From NCBI GenBank assembly GCA_030066045.1, contig JASJCJ010000045.1, positions 1 through 40,576 on the forward strand: a stretch of DNA of 40,576 nucleotides, written 5' to 3'. Source of the stretch: Calothrix sp. MO_167.B12 (lineage in GTDB: Bacteria; Cyanobacteriota; Cyanobacteriia; Cyanobacteriales; Nostocaceae). Positions 16,020-22,695 of the stretch are shown in pieces. How positions within the stretch are numbered: position 1 is the first letter of the stretch; every line of letters starts with the position of its first letter. The notes beneath the pieces are model-generated. The model ran no database searches, had not been told where the DNA came from, and saw only the letters and a list, made by a program, of their open reading frames with translations. Position numbers and translations under genes: made by a program.

Positions 16020-16193
16020 ATGATTAGCCAACCAAAACCTAGTGTGACTCCCAAAATAGAGGAGCCTAAATTTGGATTTAATGAATATTCTGAGCGTTTG
16101 AATGGTAGAGCCGCCATGATTGGTTTCCTTTTATTGGTGATAATTGAGTACGTTACCAATCAAGGTATATTATCCTGGCTGGGCTTGAAGTGA
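16020..16193 (+). CDS. High-light-inducible (Hli/Scp) chlorophyll-binding protein
   Basis: This 57-residue protein has the family signature: a short N-terminal arm, then FNEYSERLNGRAAMIGFLLLVIIEYVTNQGILSWLG. The ERLNGRAAMIGF motif supplies the Glu/Asn/Arg residues that bind chlorophyll in the single thylakoid helix. Hli proteins dimerise, bind chlorophyll a and carotenoid, and protect photosystem II assembly intermediates and pigment biosynthesis under high light. AGGAG at 16009-16013 lies 6 bases before the ATG at 16020. It appears to be a single gene. No RpaB-type HLR1 repeat was convincingly seen upstream. Confidence 0.93.
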   Translation: MISQPKPSVTPKIEEPKFGFNEYSERLNGRAAMIGFLLLVIIEYVTNQGILSWLGLK

Positions 16194-16587
16194 TGCAGTG
16201 GGGGAATGAGGAAATTTCTCTTGTCCCCGTTCCTCCTTCCCCCCTATTTTCAAGTTAGCCCCCCACAAGAAAATCCCACAACCAAGCCATGAAAATGCTT
16301 TGTGACTTTTTAAGGACGCACGCAATGCTCCCCTGCTAGGCGCTTCTTAACTATTGTTAGTCCCACTCTGCTCAAAGCCGCGCTTCGCGCATCTACATGG
16401 ACGTTTGTACACAACCTGCAGATGAAAATACCTCAAGTGCGGCTCCCACACCTAAGCTGTCAACCATCAACTAACAACTAACAACTAACAACCATCAACC
16501 ATTTTCAAGTTGGTAATACGGTAAACCGATCTTTATCAAGTCTATACACAACTATCATCTACAAACTAGAGAAATTATAATAATATA
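16194..16587. other. Spacer with repeat fragments and a promoter
   Basis: No gene is seen. There are repeat fragments (GCCGCGCTTCGCGCATCTAC at 16376-16395, and short tandem AACTAACAACTAAC near 16467-16490). A TATAAT at 16576-16581, with only a weak -35-like TATCAT near 16553, lies just before the structured leader. Confidence 0.5.
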
Positions 16588-16708
16588 AGGCTGGTGTGAA
16601 CCGAAAGTCGCACTGGAGAACCTACCCAACACATCAGACACACTGAATGTGGGTGGGGTATTCTCGGTAAATTCATGGGAAAAGTGAATAGGACAAAAGC
16701 AAGCTGTG
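16588..16708 (+). ncRNA. Structured RNA leader, unidentified
   Basis: A transcript from the TATAAT at 16576 would begin near 16588 and fold at once. Hairpin 1 pairs CTGGTG (16591-16596) with CACTGG (16611-16616), with an inner CGA/TCG helix. Hairpin 2 pairs GAGAACC-TACCCA-CAT (from 16616) with ATG-TGGGT-GGGG-TATTCTC (to 16665), with a CAG/CTG mini-stem in its loop. The start codon of the next gene follows about 45 nt later. This could be a cis-regulatory leader. It does not match the cobalamin, glutamine, TPP or Yfr1 motifs as I know them. Confidence 0.4.
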
Positions 16709-17017
16709 ATGAATGCTGTATTACCTCGTTTTTTGAAGTTAAGTTACCGTAAAGAACCAATCATTAGTGTACTTATAACTATGGGAATAGTAGATGCACT
16801 AATTGGTGGATTCGACGATAGTTGGTCGTTATTTATTGTTGGTTTAGGGACAACAGGTATAGCTCTTACCTGGCGATGGTGGCGCGCTCAACAGCGTCAG
16901 CCTTTACCTCCAGAACCTGTGGTGCAACCACAGCAACCATATTACTTACCTCCCCAACCTTCAAGCTCTACACTACCGATGCTCAGTATTCCTAAGAAAA
17001 AACCTCCACGCTCTTAA
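16709..17017 (+). CDS. Small membrane protein with Pro-rich tail
   Basis: From ATG at 16709 (a GTG directly before it is also possible) this is a 102-residue protein. A short basic N-terminus (LPRFLKLSYRKEP) is followed by two hydrophobic segments (IISVLITMGIVDALIGGF and SLFIVGLGTTGIALTWRWW), then a Pro/Gln-rich tail ending KKKPPRS. It resembles small conserved cyanobacterial membrane proteins of unknown role. The unusual point is the structured leader upstream, which suggests post-transcriptional control. No partner gene is adjacent. Confidence 0.7.
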   Translation: MNAVLPRFLKLSYRKEPIISVLITMGIVDALIGGFDDSWSLFIVGLGTTGIALTWRWWRAQQRQPLPPEPVVQPQQPYYLPPQPSSSTLPMLSIPKKKPPRS

Positions 17018-17208
17018 GTATAGATTCTATGTTTATTGGCAGCTACAATCTTCTGTATCAATCAACAAGGAGGTTGTAATTTTGCTGTGGCAAAAATTAT
17101 TGTGATTAATTATAGAGTAAATACTGATAAAAATAAAATAAAAGTAACTAATTATATTCAGTAAAAGAGCCTAAATAGCACCATTTTTCTCTGGGCATCC
17201 TAATAAAA

Positions 17209-18276
17209 ATGGTAGCAATAGACTCTTTTATTTTTATGGAATCTCGCTCTTACAAATGGTTACATAAAGCTTTTTTACCCGTAGCGATCGCCAGTCTTGT
17301 AGGTGTCAATTTATTTACTGATGCTCAAAATGCACATTCTGCCACCAGCGATCGCCAAAGCAGTGGATCGAGGAGCAATCAATTTACTAATCTCAAATTA
17401 GTACGTACCTTAAGGGGACATTCCGGAACTATCAAATCTCTGACTTTCAGTCCTAATAGTCAAGTGCTGATTAGTGGTGGGGCAGATAATGAAGGAGCAA
17501 TTGGTTTGTGGAATGCTCGCACTGGTAAACACATGGGTTCAATCAAAAAAGCTCATCAGACAGCCGTACAATCATTGGTAGTTTCACCGGACGGTCAAAC
17601 CTTAGCGAGTAGTGGCAGCGACCATACCATTAATTTATGGAATATGCGGAACCGGAGGTTTAATCGTAGCTTTGTCGCCCATAGAAGCCATGTTTTATCT
17701 TTGGCGGTATCTGCTGATAATAATTTACTGGTAAGTGGTGGTTTAGATGGGATTCGCGTCTGGGATTTATCACAACAACGTCCCCTGAAAACTATTGTTC
17801 GTTACGGTAATGCGATTTATACTATGGCGATCGCACCTAATGGTAAAACTTTAGCTAGTGGGGATAAGCAAGGGATAATTAAGTTATGGAATTTGCCCAG
17901 TGGTCAATTAATTGGCGAATTTACCGCCCATGATGATACCGTAAGTAGCATTGCTTTCACTGCCAATGGTGAAAATTTAATTACTGCTAGCCGCGATCGC
18001 ACGATTAAAATCTGGAATCTCCAAGGGGGTAAATTGGTGCGTACCCTTCAAGGTCATCAAAGTTGGGTGAATAAAATCGCGGTTCATCCCAATGGGATTA
18101 TACTTGCTAGTGCGGGGCGTGATGGCATTAAATTATGGGATTTAAGTACGGGTAAGTTATTGAATACATTAACTGGACATTCCGATTGGGTAAGTGCGAT
18201 CGCTTTTAGTCCTGATGGGAAAACCCTCGCTAGTGGAGGATTCGACCGGAAAATTAAGATTTGGCGTATTCAATAG
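17209..18276 (+). CDS. Exported seven-bladed WD40 repeat protein
   Basis: This 355-residue protein has an N-terminal signal-like segment (KWLHKAFLPVAIASLVGVNLF, ending near AHSA) and then seven WD40 repeats from about residue 62 to the end. The repeats end in LWNAR, LWNMR, VWDLS, LWNLP, IWNLQ, LWDLS and IWRIQ, enough for one complete beta-propeller. Such domains are protein-protein scaffolds. In cyanobacteria they are often fused to kinases or ATPases, but here the propeller stands alone and is predicted to be outside the cytoplasm. A start at the internal ATG 17236 (MESRSYKWLH) would give a tighter signal peptide and is equally possible. A strong hairpin follows the stop at 18316. Confidence 0.9.
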   Translation: MVAIDSFIFMESRSYKWLHKAFLPVAIASLVGVNLFTDAQNAHSATSDRQSSGSRSNQFTNLKLVRTLRGHSGTIKSLTFSPNSQVLISGGADNEGAIGLWNARTGKHMGSIKKAHQTAVQSLVVSPDGQTLASSGSDHTINLWNMRNRRFNRSFVAHRSHVLSLAVSADNNLLVSGGLDGIRVWDLSQQRPLKTIVRYGNAIYTMAIAPNGKTLASGDKQGIIKLWNLPSGQLIGEFTAHDDTVSSIAFTANGENLITASRDRTIKIWNLQGGKLVRTLQGHQSWVNKIAVHPNGIILASAGRDGIKLWDLSTGKLLNTLTGHSDWVSAIAFSPDGKTLASGGFDRKIKIWRIQ

Positions 18277-18315
18277 ATATCTCCGAACATTAATTATGCG
18301 TTACCCGGAAACATC

Positions 18316-18344
18316 GTAGAGACGTAGCATTGCTACGTCTCTAC
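18316..18344 (+). terminator. 14-bp perfect hairpin after the WD40 gene
   Basis: GTAGAGACGTAGCA and TGCTACGTCTCTAC pair perfectly around a single T, followed by ATCTTTT. It is placed 40 bp after the WD40 stop. The sequence also resembles a common dispersed cyanobacterial palindrome, so it may be a repeat doubling as a terminator. Confidence 0.6.
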
Positions 18345-18381
18345 ATCTTTTCCACCAGATTTAAATCAGGCTATAATTGGC

Positions 18382-18418
18382 AAAAAAAGAGCTCTCCCTG
18401 TAATTACCAGGGAGAGCG
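18382..18418 (-). terminator. Rho-independent terminator, minus strand
   Basis: GCTCTCCCTG (18391-18400) and CAGGGAGAGC (18408-18417) form a perfect 10-bp stem with a 7-nt loop. On the minus strand it is followed by TCTTTTTTTG. It lies 17 bp after the stop of the minus-strand frame at 18435-18680, which supports that frame as the end of a real transcribed gene. Confidence 0.8.
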
Positions 18419-18434
18419 TTGCCATGCCATTTCA

Positions 18435-18680
18435 CTAATATTGAATCCAAGTCCTGTTGAGAGGATTCCGTAAATTAACAGATATTTTTTGGTAAAAATA
18501 CTTTTTTATCGTCAAATCAGTCAAATTACTGCTTTGGCTCAGAGGAGATAAATAAAGTAAACCAAAGAGTTGCTCCTGCGTTGATGGCACTACTAGCACC
18601 AATCTCTCCACCGTGGGCATCAATTGTTGCAAGCTGTAAGTGTGGGCTTCTGTTGCGACTCCCGGTATCCCGTCGGACAT
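18435..18680 (-). pseudogene. C-terminal remnant or small gene next to a terminator
   Basis: This 81-residue frame has a natural protein pattern (LQQLMPTVERLVLVVPSTQEQLFGLLYLSPLSQSSNLTDLTIKKYF) and ends 17 bp before a strong minus-strand terminator. Its first residues (MSDGIPGVATEAH) sit at the edge of a palindromic repeat patch (18681-18860). The patch may have replaced the 5' part of a longer gene. No family was recognised. It may be the surviving tail of a larger protein or a small intact gene. Confidence 0.45.
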
Positions 18681-19039
18681 TAACTGTGCCTCTTGCTCCC
18701 TTCGGGAGAGCTGAGTCGCTTTCGCGACACGCTGCGCGTTAACGTAGTTCCTCTGTAAGAGGCACGCTAACAGAGGAGCTTTGCTAACGCGCAGCGTTGA
18801 CCTTCGGCTTTGCCGTGCCCGAAGGGCTTAGGAGATACTTTGCTTAAAGTCTACGAGATGCCCCTCCACAGACTTGAACAATACAAAAAAATGTTCAATC
18901 CCTTTGTACTGTCAGAGTTTTACCTACCCACAGTGGCGACACAAAAAGTGTCTATTTTTGGGTAGAACCCCATACTCTCAGTTGTCATGGGTAGCAGTCA
19001 TGACATCTGATGTGGGCAAGATATTTGCACTAAATGCTT
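18681..19039. repeat. Palindrome-rich repeat patch and IS flank
   Basis: Nested inverted repeats are present: CTCCC-TTC-GGGAG near 18696-18708 and ACGCTGCGCGTTA (18729-18741) with TAACGCGCAGCGT (18785-18797), whose interior also pairs CCTCTG with CAGAGG. A 24-nt part is identical to 256-279. The remainder up to 19039 shows no gene; it is the flank of the IS605-type element. Confidence 0.65.
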
Positions 19040-19072
19040 GACCAAAAATAATGGGATACAAGCCCCGTCCTT

Positions 19073-19522
19073 CTAGGACGGCTTCTGACGACAATCGCTC
19101 ATGGGGGAGACCCCCAAGACCGCGTTGTCGCGCTTTTCTTGATTCTTAATATATTGCTTTAAAACCTCAAGGGGCGCACCTCCTACGGAAACAGCAAAAT
19201 AACTAGGACTCCACAAAGCTTTTTTATGGGGTTTTTGATACCCAGCTTGCCCATATCTACGACTAGACACGCCCTTCAAAACATTTACTATCTGGGAAAC
19301 AGATAGCTTGGGCGGGTACTCAATCAGCGTATGAACGTGGTTATCTTCCCCGTTAAATTCAAGAACTTGAAAATCCATTTTTTCGGCAACCTCACAAAAC
19401 GACTTTTTGATTAAGTCGAGACTTTCGGCAGTAAACACAGACCGACGATATTTAGTTACGCAGACCAAATGGATCTTTAAATCTGTAACACTATGTCTTT
19501 CTCTACGGAATTGGGTTGTCAT
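19073..19522 (-). CDS. tnpA: IS200/IS605 transposase TnpA (Y1 HUH)
   Basis: This 149-residue Y1 transposase cuts and rejoins single-stranded DNA at the hairpins of its element. The HUH motif is His62-Val-His64 in DNHVHTLIEYP, and the catalytic Tyr124 lies in LKQYIKNQ. The N-terminal SVTDLKIHLVCVTKYRR strand is typical. The length is normal plus a tail of about 20 residues (NAVLGVSPMSDCRQKPS) that runs into the left-end hairpin, a common feature of these elements. All catalytic residues are present, so it is likely active and could also mobilise the mini-element near 15.8 kb. It is divergent from tnpB. Confidence 0.93.
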   Translation of the reverse strand: MTTQFRRERHSVTDLKIHLVCVTKYRRSVFTAESLDLIKKSFCEVAEKMDFQVLEFNGEDNHVHTLIEYPPKLSVSQIVNVLKGVSSRRYGQAGYQKPHKKALWSPSYFAVSVGGAPLEVLKQYIKNQEKRDNAVLGVSPMSDCRQKPS

Positions 19523-19573
19523 CTTCTGTAGACCAATATATAATCTATCTACAGATCAATTGTATCAAATCAA

Positions 19574-20761
19574 ATGAAAGCCAGATATCAATTCCGTTTC
19601 TACCCGACCGACCAACAAAAGCAACTACTATCCCAGTTGTTTGGTTGTGTTCGTGTAGTTTGGAATGATGCACTGGCTATTTGCAAAAAAGCAGAAAAAC
19701 TACCAAGTAACAACGACTTGCAAAAGTTGGTAATTACTCAAGCAAAGAAAACCGAAGAACGTTCTTGGTTATCTGAAGTTTCTAATATCCCGTTGCAACA
19801 GTCTGTCATGGATTTGGGAGTTGCTTACAAAAACTTTTTCAATTCCCTTAAAGGTAAGCGTAAAGGTAATAAAGTCGGTAGTCCTAAATTTAAGAAGAAA
19901 ACAAACCAACAATCTGCAAGGTTTAGAATCGGTGGATTCTCAATCAAACACAAGGAGGTATATCTTGCAAAAATTGGAAATGTTAAACCAATTTGGTCTA
20001 GAGAATTACCGTCTGCACCTACATCGGTCACGGTAATTAAAGACTGTGCTAACCGATATTTTCTAAGTTTTGTAGTAGAAGTTGACAAGATTAAAATCGA
20101 CACTAACAACCAAAGCATCGGCATTGATTTAGGGATTAAAACTTTTGCTGTAATGTCGGACGGAACTAAAACCGAAAGCCCCAATTATTCAAACTTAGAC
20201 AGGAAAATTCGTCAGCTTCAGAAGAAATTAGCGCGTCAACCCAAAGACTCAAAACGTAGGAACGTAACTCGGATTAGAATTGCAAGACTGCATAACAAAA
20301 TTGCAGATACTCGCAAAGATTTCTTGCACAAATTATCGACCAAAGTCGTTAACGAGAACCAAGTTATCGTTTTGGAAGATTTGAATGTGTCAGGAATGGT
20401 TAAAAATCGTAAGCTTGCTAGGTCAATTAGCCTACAGGGTTGGAGAGAATTTAGGACGTTTTGTGAAGCTAAATCTGAGAAGTTAAATCGAGACTTTCGG
20501 GTCATAAACAGATGGGAACCAACCAGCCAAATTTGCTCTGAATGCGGATACAAATGGGGAAAACTCGATTTAAAAGTTCGGTCGGTTCGATGCATAAATT
20601 GTGGTATAGAAGACGATAGAGACGAGAATGCAGCAAAAAACATAAATCAAGTCGGGATAGGGCATTGCCACGACTCTAAACGGGCACAGAGACAGAGTAA
20701 GACTACCTCGGTAGCGTCAGTCAGCGAAGTGTCAAGAATCACCGCTCCTTTAGGACGGTGA
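19574..20761 (+). CDS. tnpB: TnpB RNA-guided nuclease (IS605 OrfB)
   Basis: This 395-residue TnpB is the ancestor-type of Cas12 nucleases: it uses an omega RNA made from its own right end to cut DNA and keep the element in place. The RuvC residues are present: Asp185 in GIDLGIKTFAV, Glu268 in VLEDLNVSGM and Asp in EDDRDENAAKNI (348/350). The zinc-binding CxxC pairs are C321/C324 (CSEC) and C340/C343 (CINC). The N-terminal MKARYQFRFYPTDQQKQLL is the standard family start. The frame is uninterrupted and full length, so the protein is probably active. Its stop lies in the right-end hairpin. Confidence 0.94.
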   Translation: MKARYQFRFYPTDQQKQLLSQLFGCVRVVWNDALAICKKAEKLPSNNDLQKLVITQAKKTEERSWLSEVSNIPLQQSVMDLGVAYKNFFNSLKGKRKGNKVGSPKFKKKTNQQSARFRIGGFSIKHKEVYLAKIGNVKPIWSRELPSAPTSVTVIKDCANRYFLSFVVEVDKIKIDTNNQSIGIDLGIKTFAVMSDGTKTESPNYSNLDRKIRQLQKKLARQPKDSKRRNVTRIRIARLHNKIADTRKDFLHKLSTKVVNENQVIVLEDLNVSGMVKNRKLARSISLQGWREFRTFCEAKSEKLNRDFRVINRWEPTSQICSECGYKWGKLDLKVRSVRCINCGIEDDRDENAAKNINQVGIGHCHDSKRAQRQSKTTSVASVSEVSRITAPLGR

Positions 20762-20772
20762 GTATGTCAATC

Positions 20773-21060
20773 CACCATCTTTGCACCTTTGGAATTACCC
20801 CAGCCATTAGCTTTTTCCCAGATCTACCTATCAACTCAGGTGCTTACTTGTTTGTTTGACAGCTGTTGCACCAATATATTATTTATCTTGATTCACATCT
20901 TGCACCATAAGATTATTGAGAAAATTAGAGTCTGAAACCCGTAATTTTTCGTAACCCACCTATGCCCACCTTACCCTTATTGAGAAAGTGCAAGATATGT
21001 GTTGACTCATTTTCACAAATTACTCCCTCACTCCGGGCGGAGAAATCCCGCCCCTACTCA
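20773..21060. other. Spacer with degenerate GC-hairpin repeat
   Basis: No gene is seen. Near the aminotransferase stop there is a degenerate copy of the GGGGCGGGG/CCCCGCCCC hairpin family (about 21034-21054) beside CTCACTCC-type sequence, as at 9145-9200. Confidence 0.5.
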
Positions 21061-22239
21061 TCACTCCTTCCCTCTTCTAACCCACTCCCTCACTCCTTCA
21101 ACCAACCGATCAATTTCCGACTCTAGAGTAAAATAATGTACGCAGGGACGAACACAACAGGGATCGGCAATAACGCGGACAAATGAGCCTTGAGACTCCA
21201 AAAACTTGACTAACTTAATCATGGTTTGGATTTTACTATCCCCAATTTGGAAGGATACCAAACCACTTTCTGGGGGAGCAGTCCGCAAGCATTTCACATC
21301 TGGCACAGCTGATAATCGTCGCCACAAATACTCTGCATTCAAGCATATTTGTTGATAACGTTCCTCTGCTGTTCCCCATTCCTCATGGATAGCGATCGCT
21401 TGTTTTAATCCTGGATACAGGGGATAATTAGATGTCGCCACTTCATAACGTTGTCCATCAGGATACCAGCCTGTGGGTCTTCCATGACTATCAGTAGTAA
21501 CGCTCCGCCAACCGATAAAAGTTGGTCTCAGCCTTTCCCTAGCTTCCGCCTTCACATATAAACCCCCTACACCTTCAGGACCACACAACCACTTGTGACC
21601 TGTAAAGGCATAAAAATCTACCCCACATGCTTGTAAATCTAAAGGCAACATCCCCACAGATTGGGCAGCATCCACCAACAATAGGGATTGATTATGATTA
21701 CATAGTTCCGCAATTTCATCTAGAGGTAAAACTTGCCCAGTATTCCATAGTACATGACTTACCACCACCAAGCGAGTATTGGGGCGCAAATGCTCCTGAA
21801 TCACCGCCACCGGATCGCCTGTATTTAAAGTTGTCATCAAAGGGCAAGTAGTCACCTCTACCCCAAACCTGTGGCTAATTTCTTCTGCGATTGCAACTAC
21901 TCCAGGATGTTCGCAATCAGACAGTAACATATGGTCGCCAGAGTGCCAGTCTATACCCCACATGGCGATATTGCAACCAACAGTCACATCCTCGGTGATG
22001 GTAATCGTATCTTTGGAGACATTGAACTCAGATGCGATCGCAACTCTCAAGGCTGCTTTTTCCGCCTCTAGCCAATCTTTCACTTCATAGCTAAAGGGAC
22101 CCGTTTTTTGGATGTAAGCTTGTGCTTCCGTAATGGTATCCATCACCACTTGGGGCATTGGTCCTTGACCACCATAATTAAAGTAATCTTTATTTGCTAA
22201 TGCTGGAAACTGCTGACGGTAATTATGTAATTGGGTCAT
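21061..22239 (-). CDS. PLP-dependent aminotransferase class V, cystine lyase-like
   Basis: This 392-residue fold-type I enzyme has Lys216 in AFTGHKWLCGPEGVGGLYV as the pyridoxal-phosphate lysine, and LLLVDAAQSVGMLP supplies the conserved Asp and Gln. The opening RQQFPALANKDYFNYGGQGPMP and the overall length resemble the cyanobacterial L-cysteine/cystine lyase (C-DES), which releases cysteine persulfide or sulfide from cystine. A cysteine-desulfurase type activity is the main alternative. No Cys-containing IscS/SufS active-site loop is obvious near the C-terminus, which favours a lyase over a desulfurase. It is a single cytoplasmic gene with the GC-hairpin repeat just after its stop. Confidence 0.85.
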   Translation of the reverse strand: MTQLHNYRQQFPALANKDYFNYGGQGPMPQVVMDTITEAQAYIQKTGPFSYEVKDWLEAEKAALRVAIASEFNVSKDTITITEDVTVGCNIAMWGIDWHSGDHMLLSDCEHPGVVAIAEEISHRFGVEVTTCPLMTTLNTGDPVAVIQEHLRPNTRLVVVSHVLWNTGQVLPLDEIAELCNHNQSLLLVDAAQSVGMLPLDLQACGVDFYAFTGHKWLCGPEGVGGLYVKAEARERLRPTFIGWRSVTTDSHGRPTGWYPDGQRYEVATSNYPLYPGLKQAIAIHEEWGTAEERYQQICLNAEYLWRRLSAVPDVKCLRTAPPESGLVSFQIGDSKIQTMIKLVKFLESQGSFVRVIADPCCVRPCVHYFTLESEIDRLVEGVREWVRRGKE

Positions 22240-22695
22240 AGAAGTTATCAGTTATGAATCACGCCTGATTTAAAGTACGGATCTTGAGACTTATTCAAAA
22301 TCATGATTTTTGACAATCAGCTTCAGTGAAGACGAGTTCTAGGGGTACTGGGGAAATTTTTTTATTTATTTAGATAATATTACTTATAGTTTATCCTTAT
22401 CCAGGTCATTTAAGGTATCAATTACTTTGCCATAACTTTATATATAGTATTTTTTTGTATTGAATTTGTATAGTAAATGGATATTTTTGTTATTAGTGGA
22501 TTTACGTATTAGAATCGTATTATCACTGACAGAAGTTTATGTACTTTATTGTTGCAACACAGATATAGTAAATCTTTACAAGCAATAATGTTTATTCTTG
22601 TTGACAAAGATAAGAATATTTTGTGATGTATCAATATGTACTAATTAATTAAATTAAAAATACATAAACCATTGATTAGCTAAGATCTATTTTTC
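22240..22695. other. AT-rich promoter spacer of the RTX-like gene
   Basis: No gene or strong repeat is seen in this 456-bp AT-rich stretch between divergent genes. It presumably contains both promoters. No clear ribosome-binding site precedes the ATG at 22696. Confidence 0.5.

Larger units (their letters stand above)
19040..20772 (+). mobile_element. IS605-type insertion sequence with divergent tnpA and tnpB
   Basis: A complete-looking IS200/IS605 family element. The left-end hairpin CCGTCCT-TCT-AGGACGG lies at 19065-19081 and overlaps the tnpA stop. tnpA is on the minus strand, a 51-bp gap follows, and tnpB is on the plus strand. The right-end hairpin at 20740-20760 (CACCG and CGGTG arms) overlaps the tnpB stop, followed by GTCAATCC. 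There are no terminal inverted repeats, as expected for this single-strand transposing family. Outer boundaries are estimated. The omega (re)RNA guiding TnpB would normally overlap the 3' end of tnpB and the right end. Confidence 0.8.

Noticed and set aside
16640-16700. Known riboswitch class for the structured leader
   Set aside because: Compared from memory with cobalamin, TPP, glutamine and Yfr1 motifs; key conserved sequences were absent, so it was left unclassified.
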